This document shows, piece by piece, positions 1 to 5,679 of a stretch of 6,576 bases of DNA (its first letter is position 1; the number at the start of each line of letters is the position of its first letter). Location: assembly GCA_038206725.1 (NCBI GenBank), contig JBBRAO010000070.1:1-6576 (forward strand), written 5' to 3'. Position numbers and translations under genes: made by a program. The notes below the pieces were generated by a model that did not search any database, was not told the origin of the DNA, and saw only the letters and a program-made list of their open reading frames with translations. Source of the DNA: JBAXXL01 sp038206725. GTDB taxonomy: Bacteria; Bacteroidota; Ignavibacteria; Kapaibacteriales; UBA2268.

Positions 1-70
1 CCTGCTTCCTGCTTCCTGCTTCCTGCTTCCTGCTTCCTGCTTCCTGCTTCCTGCTTCCTGCATCCTGCTT
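1..70. repeat. CCTGCTT heptamer tandem array, left copy
   Basis: Ten contiguous 7-bp units are visible: eight CCTGCTT (1-56), one CCTGCAT (57-63) and a final CCTGCTT (64-70). The array is already in register at base 1, so it probably continues to the left and its true length is unknown. It abuts the conserved 96-bp element with no spacer. A second array of the same unit lies at 4336-4384, in the same orientation and next to the same element. Arrays of this kind change copy number easily by slippage. Confidence 0.95.
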
Positions 71-166
71 AGCTTTGCGGTGCGGTTGCCACTATTGTTG
101 CTATTGGTGCCTAACGATAACATATTTTTACAAACATTTGTGCTACGCATTCATCCCGCCCTAATT
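71..166. repeat. Conserved 96-bp intergenic element, left copy
   Basis: This element directly follows the heptamer array and matches 4385-4480 base for base over 96 bp. Counting the shared heptamers beside it, the identical block runs from 56 to 166 (111 bp). No start codon in it opens a convincing gene. It contains a short palindrome (ACAAA-CA-TTTGT, 130-141) but no strong long hairpin that I can find by eye. It ends 109 bp before the Cys-rich gene. The stretch 167-275 is AT-rich leader with no SD sequence and only a weak -7-like GATGTTTG (217-224). I do not recognise the element. It could be a dispersed mobile repeat, a 5'-leader element or the edge of a segmental duplication. Confidence 0.9.
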
Positions 167-275
167 GAGAAAATGCTTTGGAAGAACCTTAATATGAATA
201 AATCAAAAATTTAAAAGATGTTTGCAAGTAATAATTTTAAAGTAAAAAGTTGTTAAAAAAATAAAAGACAAAATA

Positions 276-1262
276 ATGAAGAAGATGATTTTAATGATTA
301 GTATATTATTATGTATCTTTTTAGGTACGAATAACATATTCGCATTACCTCCGATTTGCCTAGACCAACCGCTGATTACCTATACACCTCATACCTATGC
401 CGGAAATATGGGTTGTTGGGATGGTGATGTATTTGTTACGTGCTGGATAGAATACACTTATGGTATAAGGACTGTGCTTTTTAATGGAGTTGAAACAAAA
501 GAGATAATAATAGAAAATATTGATATTAATTCAGACTGTCCTTGTCAAGATTATTATCAAAAGAGTGTATTAAAATGGGTTCTACAAAATGAACAAGCCG
601 CGCTTGGCGTTTCAGATCTCCTTGCAATCGGCCAATGTGATACAATATATAGCGTCAAAGCTGTATCTAATGGCTGCTATCAGGCAAAATACTATTATAA
701 AAATATGAAAATACATACAAGATTTGAACCTTGTTATGACTCGGAATGCTGTTATGATCAGTATTTAGTGATATATTGTAAAACAAATTGCCCTTACCCA
801 ACTTGTTCACCGGTTGTAACACAAGTATCGAGATATGGGCAAACGACAATTACTGGATCTTGTACACACCCTTGTTATTCTTGGTGTGGTAAGTTTAACT
901 TTGAGAATCCCGACGATGTCAGTAATATCGAAGATGCTGTTACAAGTGAACCGTACAACGGACCTTTTTTACCTAAAATATCTTTAGAAACTCCTACAAA
1001 TTCAAATAATGATATAAAAATTATTCCGAACCCGGTAAATTCGATTTGTACTATAGAGATAGATAATGAATATTATGGGAACGCAGAGGTCATTATTTAT
1101 GATATAAGCGGTAATGTTATTACAACTATAGAGAAAAAGAAAGAAAAAGGAATACTAACGTTTACTACAAATTTAAATTCCCTACAATCAGGGACTTATT
1201 TTTGTGTAATACTTATTGATGGGATAGAAATCGGAAATAACAGTTTTGTTATAAGTAAATAA
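276..1262 (+). CDS. Cys-rich secreted protein with T9SS type A sorting domain
   Basis: A 328-residue secreted protein. Residues 1-23 form a signal peptide: MKK, a hydrophobic core, then probable cleavage after the A of NIFA. Residues 24-210 are Cys-rich, with 16 cysteines at 28, 47, 56, 88, 90, 121, 134, 153, 158, 159, 168, 172, 177, 196, 200 and 204. They include CPC (88-90) and C-x4-CC (153-159). The even number fits disulfides formed outside the cytoplasm. A linker leads to a T9SS type A C-terminal domain (about 247-328) with PNP at 251-253, G-T-Y at 306-308 and a Lys at the end. The family is not one I can name. The protein at 4594-5625 is a divergent relative with the same layout, and a propeller gene follows both. 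The ATG is chosen because it begins the signal peptide; upstream is A-rich without an SD, as is common in Bacteroidota. Function is unknown, probably surface-exposed or released. Confidence 0.88.
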   Translation: MKKMILMISILLCIFLGTNNIFALPPICLDQPLITYTPHTYAGNMGCWDGDVFVTCWIEYTYGIRTVLFNGVETKEIIIENIDINSDCPCQDYYQKSVLKWVLQNEQAALGVSDLLAIGQCDTIYSVKAVSNGCYQAKYYYKNMKIHTRFEPCYDSECCYDQYLVIYCKTNCPYPTCSPVVTQVSRYGQTTITGSCTHPCYSWCGKFNFENPDDVSNIEDAVTSEPYNGPFLPKISLETPTNSNNDIKIIPNPVNSICTIEIDNEYYGNAEVIIYDISGNVITTIEKKKEKGILTFTTNLNSLQSGTYFCVILIDGIEIGNNSFVISK

Positions 1263-1276
1263 TGTTTTTTCTAAAT

Positions 1277-1306
1277 AGTAGGTAAATATACTATTATTTA
1301 CCTACT
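1277..1306 (+). terminator. Hairpin between Cys-rich and propeller genes, module 1
   Basis: A perfect 12-bp stem (1277-1288 with 1295-1306; AGTAGGTAAATA and its complement) closes a 6-nt loop. It starts 15 bp after the stop codon at 1262 and lies in the 75-bp gap before the next gene. The following bases (GATTTATTAATT) are AT-rich but not a true U tract, and the stem is mostly A-T. It may be a weak or partial terminator, or an mRNA-stabilising or processing hairpin, rather than a complete stop. A hairpin sits at the same junction in module 2. Confidence 0.45.
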
Positions 1307-1337
1307 GATTTATTAATTCAACTAAACGAGAAACTCA

Positions 1338-2654
1338 ATGAAAATATATTTTACATTCATGTTATTAACGCTATTTCCGGCTGTAAACATTTTTGCCGCT
1401 AATTGGGAATTAATTGATACAAATACTGCTAAATTAAATAGACCAAAAAATTTGTCAATGCAATGGGCAGATGATAATCGAGGTGTTGTATATCATACTG
1501 TAGGCAATACTAATTTAGGGCTAAAAATAACTCAGAATGGGGGCGATACTTGGAAAATCCTCAATATTGACAGTATTGGTAAGTCCTTAGGTCTTCAAAG
1601 CAGCAATATCTTTTATTTAGTAGATTATAATCAGGAAAATCTTGTTATAGCTTTAGATAGTGCAAAATTTTTATTTTCCAATGATAATGCTAAAACTTGG
1701 TCATTGAAAACTTTCCCTTATGGAAAAGGTGTTACTTTTTTAGACTATGATAAGTCCGGTAAAACAGGGATATTATACGAAACAAATGATCAAGGTATTC
1801 CTCTTTATTTATATACCGCTAATATGGATTTAACAGAATTCACAAAAATAGAAATACCTGTGAAATACAAATGGTATACTTTAAGAAATTTTGTAGTTTA
1901 CAATGATAGCTTGATTGCGTGTATAGGCTCTGATTCCAATGATTGGGCAGAGTTGATTTGGTTTAATAAAGGAGTTTGGACTGAATATGAATTGCCGCAT
2001 AATACTTGCAATGTGTCTTTCGTGGATGGCTTGGTAGGATTTTCTACAACCTTCTTGGAATTAGAACTATCCGTTTATAAAACAACCAATAGTGGTAAGA
2101 ATTGGGATAAAATCTATAGCAATTATCCTTCAACAATAAGTAGGTGTTTTGGAATGCTTAATGATAAAGTCGGAATGATTACCGGCTCTAATTATAAGCT
2201 ATTAAAAACGATTGACGGTGGTTATACTTGGAATAAAGAACAAATCTCTAATTATCCGATAGATGACCAAGGCACGTATGGCGGTTTCGTTGTAAAAGGT
2301 ATTACTCTAATGAATGAAAAATCATACATCCTTGCAAATGAATCATTGTATAGGAATGATGAAATTACTAATATAATTGCAGATTCAAAAGCGAATTGGA
2401 TAAATAATAATCTATATCCAAATCCAATAGAAAAAGGTGGAAATTTGTCTATTCGTTTAGATGATTTGAATTTTAAATCTATTCAAATCTCTACAATAGA
2501 AGGAAAAGTTTTGTATAGCTTTGATTCAATCAATTCTCAAAAACTGAATGATATTGTAAATTTTAATTTACCAAGAGAATTATCATCTGGTATTTATATT
2601 CTCAAATTAAATTTCGAAAAACAATATCAATCATCAAATTTAATTGTTCGATAG
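1338..2654 (+). CDS. Ycf48/BNR-type beta-propeller protein with T9SS sorting domain
   Basis: A 438-residue secreted protein. Residues 1-20 are a signal peptide (MKIYFTF..., cleavage near IFA-ANW). The body has repeats of the Asp-box type (S/T-x-D/N-x-G-x-T/N-W): TQNGGDTWK near residue 65, SNDNAKTWS near 115, TTNSGKNWD near 249 and TIDGGYTWN near 291. These mark blades of a Ycf48-like or sialidase-fold beta-propeller. The gap between 115 and 249 suggests that some blades have lost the motif. From about 357 there is a T9SS type A domain with YPNP, SSGIYILKL and a basic end (IVR). The family fold is known from exo-sialidases and the photosystem II factor Ycf48, but no catalytic set is visible, so a binding or scaffold role is more likely. 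It lies 75 bp after the Cys-rich gene and 7 bp before the next propeller gene, with which it is surely cotranscribed. Confidence 0.88.
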   Translation: MKIYFTFMLLTLFPAVNIFAANWELIDTNTAKLNRPKNLSMQWADDNRGVVYHTVGNTNLGLKITQNGGDTWKILNIDSIGKSLGLQSSNIFYLVDYNQENLVIALDSAKFLFSNDNAKTWSLKTFPYGKGVTFLDYDKSGKTGILYETNDQGIPLYLYTANMDLTEFTKIEIPVKYKWYTLRNFVVYNDSLIACIGSDSNDWAELIWFNKGVWTEYELPHNTCNVSFVDGLVGFSTTFLELELSVYKTTNSGKNWDKIYSNYPSTISRCFGMLNDKVGMITGSNYKLLKTIDGGYTWNKEQISNYPIDDQGTYGGFVVKGITLMNEKSYILANESLYRNDEITNIIADSKANWINNNLYPNPIEKGGNLSIRLDDLNFKSIQISTIEGKVLYSFDSINSQKLNDIVNFNLPRELSSGIYILKLNFEKQYQSSNLIVR

Positions 2655-2661
2655 GATATAT

Positions 2662-3966
2662 ATGAAACAAATTACCTTCGTCCTAATAGCTATTATTATT
2701 TTGTGTGCCGAGGAAATTCTTTCCTCTGAAACGTGGAAATTAAATTCAAATTACCCGCCGATTTATTTTTGTGATATTGATTATTACGATACGCTGAATA
2801 TTATAGCGGTTGGTCACGTATCAAGTGATAGAGCCAGAGCTTACTATTCATCAGATGGTGGTAAAATATGGGAGCAAATTTTACCGGACAGTGCTGTATA
2901 TGTGGACCCGAATAATCGTATTGGTGGTTCTATTGCAAATTCGGTTTGTTGCAAATATGAAGATTTATGGTTGATTGGATGTGATAAAAATATAATCATC
3001 AAAACAACTAATAAAGGCGCTAATTGGCAACGGATCTTTATCAATACCCGTGATTCTGCAATTTACCAATTAAATATGGCAAGCAAAAATATCGGGTATT
3101 GTAGAACTTGGTATTCAATCTTTAAAACTACCGATGGTGGCTCCAATTGGAAAAAAATCCAATTGCCCAAGTATTCAAATAAACTCGAATTTAGAAAAAT
3201 CGGTTCAATGGAAATAATAGATACGAATTCCATAATTATAAATTATCAATTTGATTCAAAAAGCCGAAATTTCCAATCAAGCGATGGTGGTCTGAATTGG
3301 GCTGAAATGATTATTGATAAAGAACAAGTATATCAAGCAAGTTTTTCTTTTACTAATAATGAAACAGGATGGGCGTTAACACAGTATTTTATCCCAGGAC
3401 CATTTTTAGCAACAAAGATATGGAAGACAGTAGATTCCAGTGTTAATTGGAGTTTAGTATATGACAGTAAAGGTGATGGAGTTGCTTTCAATATGCAAAA
3501 GATTTTATTTTTAGATAATGAAAGGGGTTTTATTTATCAAAATAAATATTTATATCGAACATATAATGGGGGAGTTACCTGGGAACAAGACGAATTCCTA
3601 AATGTTAATATAAATGATGCAGATTTTGCAATAAAAAAAATTGTTTTTGTGAACAATCATAAAGGCTATTTTATTAACAAACAGGATAAAATATACGAAT
3701 ATGAATATAATTCAATAGATATAATAGAACAATTATTTCAAGAGTTTACTATTTCCCCTAATCCGGCTGGTGATTTTATAACTGTAAATCTTGAAAGATG
3801 TGCCACATCTGGAGAAATCCTCATCTATAACACGCTCGGCGAAAAAGTAATGGCTGAATCCATTCAACCGATGACTTCAAGTCATCGGATGAATATAGAG
3901 GCTTTACCGCGAGGAATTTATTTTGTAAAAGTGGGTGGCGAAACGGCGAAGTTTGTGAAGATGTAG
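2662..3966 (+). CDS. Second Ycf48/BNR-type beta-propeller protein with T9SS sorting domain
   Basis: A 434-residue secreted protein. I choose the ATG at 2662 because MKQITFVLIAIIILC begins a signal peptide, it lies 7 bp after the previous stop and AGGA (2653-2656) sits just upstream. A TTG at 2644 in the same frame would overlap the previous gene and put charged residues before the signal. Six Asp-box-like motifs recur near residues 62, 114, 154, 204, 254 and 298: SSDGGKIW, TTNKGANW, TTDGGSNW, SSDGGLNW, TVDSSVNW and TYNGGVTW. The spacing of about 40-52 residues fits one motif per propeller blade. The T9SS type A domain (about 361-434) has SPNPAGDF, LPRGIYFVK and a KFVKM end. This C-terminal part is visibly GC-richer than the body (27 of 60 bases at 3901-3960 against 12 of 60 at 3601-3660). 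It is the last gene of module 1. No enzymatic residues can be assigned. Confidence 0.88.
   Translation: MKQITFVLIAIIILCAEEILSSETWKLNSNYPPIYFCDIDYYDTLNIIAVGHVSSDRARAYYSSDGGKIWEQILPDSAVYVDPNNRIGGSIANSVCCKYEDLWLIGCDKNIIIKTTNKGANWQRIFINTRDSAIYQLNMASKNIGYCRTWYSIFKTTDGGSNWKKIQLPKYSNKLEFRKIGSMEIIDTNSIIINYQFDSKSRNFQSSDGGLNWAEMIIDKEQVYQASFSFTNNETGWALTQYFIPGPFLATKIWKTVDSSVNWSLVYDSKGDGVAFNMQKILFLDNERGFIYQNKYLYRTYNGGVTWEQDEFLNVNINDADFAIKKIVFVNNHKGYFINKQDKIYEYEYNSIDIIEQLFQEFTISPNPAGDFITVNLERCATSGEILIYNTLGEKVMAESIQPMTSSHRMNIEALPRGIYFVKVGGETAKFVKM
3868..3888. repeat. Palindrome inside the sorting-domain coding sequence
   Basis: Two perfect 10-bp arms, CCGATGACTT (3868-3877) and AAGTCATCGG (3879-3888), flank a single central C. 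The block encodes the PMTSSHR part of the T9SS domain. The 11-mer TCATCGGATGA overlapping its right arm (3882-3892) recurs in the left arm of the downstream hairpin (3980-3990). It is either a dispersed palindromic repeat that became coding, or a chance strong palindrome kept by the protein sequence. Confidence 0.7.
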
Positions 3967-3974
3967 AATTTCAA

Positions 3975-4014
3975 TCTACTCATCGGATGACCGGGCAGTC
4001 ATCCGATGAGTAGA
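3975..4014 (+). terminator. Strong hairpin ending module 1
   Basis: A perfect 17-bp stem (3975-3991 with 3998-4014) closes the 6-nt loop CGGGCA, beginning 8 bp after the stop codon at 3966. A T-rich stretch follows (CTAATTTAATTTATTTC), not an uninterrupted U run. Position and stability make it the likely transcription end for the 1338-3966 genes. Because it is symmetric it could also act as a 3'-end stabiliser. Part of its left arm repeats sequence from the sorting domain just upstream. Confidence 0.75.
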
Positions 4015-4106
4015 CTAATTTAATTTATTTCAATTATTTTTCCACACGAGAGAAAGAAATGGACATCTCAGTTGTCTATATAATATTGAATGTACAAATA
4101 TGAAAA

Positions 4107-4131
4107 AAATGCAAAAATAATGCTTGCATTT
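4107..4131. promoter_or_regulatory. Inverted repeat overlapping the -33 element, possible operator
   Basis: Arms AAATGCAA (4107-4114) and TTGCATTT (4124-4131) are perfectly complementary with a 9-bp spacer. The right arm contains the TTG proposed as the -33 element of the adjacent promoter, so a dimeric protein bound here could block or assist RNA polymerase. In AT-rich DNA such an 8-bp inverted repeat can also arise by chance. Confidence 0.35.
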
Positions 4132-4153
4132 GATTATTATTTCAGTATATTTG
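4124..4153 (+). promoter_or_regulatory. Bacteroidota-type promoter (TTG, 19 bp, TATATTTG)
   Basis: TATATTTG at 4146-4153 matches the Bacteroidota -7 consensus TAnnTTTG exactly, and a TTG at 4124-4126 lies 19 bp upstream, the usual spacing for the -33 element. Transcription would start near 4158-4161. The first ATG downstream is the doubtful frame at 4183; the first convincing gene is at 4594. If this promoter serves that gene, the leader is about 430 nt long and includes the whole heptamer array and 96-bp element. I see no equally good promoter between the repeat and the gene. Confidence 0.65.
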
Positions 4154-4335
4154 CAGAGTGAAGTATTACAAAAAGTAAGAAAATGAAAAATTCGTTCTAC
4201 ATATCTTTTATATTTTGCGACAGGAAGAAACTCTTGCCACCAAGAGAAAAATGGAAAAAATTATTATTACAAATATCCGGTATTGTGGAAAACTATATTT
4301 TGTTTTTCTACAATAAATTAACTAAAGGGCGTCTT

Positions 4336-4384
4336 CCTGCTTCCTGCTTCCTGCTTCCTGCATCCTGCATCCTGCATCCTGCTT
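4336..4384. repeat. CCTGCTT/CCTGCAT heptamer tandem array, right copy
   Basis: Seven contiguous units: three CCTGCTT (4336-4356), three CCTGCAT (4357-4377) and a final CCTGCTT (4378-4384), preceded by a partial unit. The last two units match those of the left array (57-70); further out, copy number and the proportion of CAT variants differ. The array abuts the 96-bp element exactly as in the left copy. Confidence 0.95.
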
Positions 4385-4480
4385 AGCTTTGCGGTGCGGT
4401 TGCCACTATTGTTGCTATTGGTGCCTAACGATAACATATTTTTACAAACATTTGTGCTACGCATTCATCCCGCCCTAATT
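4385..4480. repeat. Conserved 96-bp intergenic element, right copy
   Basis: It is identical to 71-166 at all 96 positions and in the same orientation; the identical block including heptamers is 4370-4480. The two copies lie 4,314 bp apart. The element ends 113 bp before the start of the Cys-rich gene at 4594, against 109 bp in the left copy. Sequence similarity falls away abruptly at its right edge, apart from a short TTTGCA(A)GTAAT string about 50 bp before each start codon. No coding potential is evident. Confidence 0.9.
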
Positions 4481-4593
4481 ATAAATCTACGAGTACTATT
4501 TTCACAAAATGCTAAATGATTTATCAACAATATTTATTAATATTTGCAGTAATGAATAAATAAATAATATATATATATTAAGGTATTTAAATA

Positions 4594-5625
4594 ATGAAAA
4601 AGTTTTTGTTTTTATTCGCAGTAGCATTTGCAATGTTTGCAAACGTGAATCTTTGGGCTCAGCCAGTTATTACAATTGGTCAAGTCGAACCTTGTATTCC
4701 GGAATATTCAGCAACTCAGTTTGATTGGGGATTTCCTTATGTTTTTTCGATTGTATCAGAAGAATGTCCTGGTTGTACCATTTTAGTGGAATTCTATATT
4801 TATCAACAAAATAATATTACAATGATACAAATTGTAAGAGTTTATGAAACTAGCGTAATGGCCTGTTTGCAATGTCTCAATTATAACCAAATAATCAAAC
4901 AGGCTTATAAGGATTTGTTCTATTGGTTTTGTACAGTTTATGGTAGTTCCTATAATAATATGCTTGTTCAAAAGGCTTGCAAAAAATGGGTTGCTCAAGA
5001 AATGACACCATCGGGTTTTCCAACAGTTACTATACCAACAGGCTCAATAGTAAATCCAACCACTTTCCCAAATTTCAATCCAAACAATCCAAATCAATTG
5101 ATAAGTAGTTGCCCGGGTTATTGGGAAGTATGCGACGCTGTTTGTTGTTGCTGGTGGGTAGATGTAGATTATATACAAAAATACCCCAATCAAGTTTCTA
5201 GTATAGCAACTGGTGAACCTTGCGTTCCAAATGGTAATCTAGGTGATTGCCCATTGGGTTGCACCGGAGGTTGCTCTGATTTAGAATTTCAATGGGATGT
5301 TTATAATGATTGGGATAATGACCCTAATTATTATGCCAAACGATCGTTAAATTATTGTGGTGTGGTAAACGCCGACATTGGGATAGTGCCGAATCCTACT
5401 TCAGATAATTTTAATTTAACTATAAATTCAGATACTAATGGGAAAACAAATATTACAATTATTGATCAAAATGGCAAATATGTAACATCTGTTATACTGA
5501 ACAAGGAATCAAATACTCTTACTATAAATTTTAAATTAAATAATTCTTCTGCCGGACAATACTACTATTATATTCTAATTAATGGTAACTTTGCAGGTAG
5601 TGGTAAAATCATTTTGGTAAAATAA
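4594..5625 (+). CDS. Cys-rich secreted protein with T9SS type A sorting domain, second paralogue
   Basis: A 343-residue secreted protein. Residues 1-22 are a signal peptide (MKKFLFLFAVAFAMF..., probable cleavage LWA-Q). The mature part has 17 cysteines (34, 58, 61, 91, 94, 113, 129, 173, 180, 184, 185, 186, 210, 219, 223, 227 and 255). It includes two CxxC pairs (CPGC 58-61, CLQC 91-94) and a CCC run at 184-186. A low-complexity Asn/Pro/Thr stretch (about 143-168) separates two Cys-rich blocks. The T9SS domain spans about 262-343, with PNP at 266-268, a Gly-x-Tyr near the end and a terminal Lys. The C-x3-CCC-WW-VDVDY segment resembles CYDSECCYDQYLV in the 276-1262 product, and the last 20 or so residues of the two proteins align well. 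I therefore call them distant paralogues. I do not recognise the family. CxxC pairs could suggest metal or redox roles, but structural disulfides are simpler. The start fits the signal peptide. Confidence 0.88.
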   Translation: MKKFLFLFAVAFAMFANVNLWAQPVITIGQVEPCIPEYSATQFDWGFPYVFSIVSEECPGCTILVEFYIYQQNNITMIQIVRVYETSVMACLQCLNYNQIIKQAYKDLFYWFCTVYGSSYNNMLVQKACKKWVAQEMTPSGFPTVTIPTGSIVNPTTFPNFNPNNPNQLISSCPGYWEVCDAVCCCWWVDVDYIQKYPNQVSSIATGEPCVPNGNLGDCPLGCTGGCSDLEFQWDVYNDWDNDPNYYAKRSLNYCGVVNADIGIVPNPTSDNFNLTINSDTNGKTNITIIDQNGKYVTSVILNKESNTLTINFKLNNSSAGQYYYYILINGNFAGSGKIILVK

Positions 5626-5631
5626 ATCTTT

Positions 5632-5657
5632 GGGCGATAATATTTGGTTTATCGCCC
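5632..5657 (+). terminator. Hairpin between Cys-rich and propeller genes, module 2
   Basis: A perfect 9-bp stem GGGCGATAA (5632-5640) with TTATCGCCC (5649-5657) closes an 8-nt loop and is followed by TTTATAT. It starts 7 bp after the stop codon at 5625 and ends 22 bp before the next ATG. The U run is short, so it is probably a partial terminator or an mRNA-processing hairpin that lets some transcripts read into the propeller gene. Its place matches the hairpin at 1277-1306, although the sequences differ. Confidence 0.55.
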
Positions 5658-5679
5658 TTTATATCTAAAGGAATTTATA

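Larger units (their letters stand above)
3967..4593. other. 627-bp gene-free region between the two modules
   Basis: In order, this stretch holds the strong hairpin (3975-4014), an inverted repeat (4107-4131), a promoter (4124-4153), a doubtful short frame starting at ATG 4183, a small hairpin (CTCTTG, 4231-4236, with CAAGAG, 4241-4246), the heptamer array (4336-4384), the 96-bp element (4385-4480) and a 113-bp leader. The leader is very AT-rich and includes an AT dinucleotide run at 4567-4578 and a weak SD-like AAGG at 4580-4583. No other gene or RNA is convincing here. The frame from 4183 to 4386 would encode 67 residues, the last 16 or so translated from the heptamers, with no recognisable domain. 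Confidence 0.8.

Noticed and set aside
1..70. CRISPR-like array
   Set aside because: The units are 7 bp and contiguous with no spacers, so this is a simple tandem repeat.
130..141. ACAAA-CA-TTTGT as an RNA hairpin
   Set aside because: A 2-nt loop is too tight and the stem is only 5 bp. At most it is a short DNA palindrome.
71..166. Integron attC site suggested by GCCTAAC, which fits RYYYAAC, in a gene-cassette-like array
   Set aside because: No paired GTTRRRY core site lies at the right distance and no long imperfect hairpin is seen. Modules carry several genes and long leaders, unlike typical cassettes.
667..849. Minus-strand open frame of 60 residues, and similar ones at 2844-3044 and 4783-4998
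   Set aside because: All lie opposite well-supported genes and show no domain or start signal of their own.
2644..2661. TTG at 2644 as the start of the second propeller gene
   Set aside because: It overlaps the preceding gene and adds FDRIY before the signal peptide. ATG 2662 gives a normal signal peptide with AGGA upstream.
4183..4386. A 67-residue protein-coding gene
   Set aside because: There is no recognisable domain, and its C-terminal quarter is translated heptamer repeat ending just past the array. Kept only as a low-interest finding.
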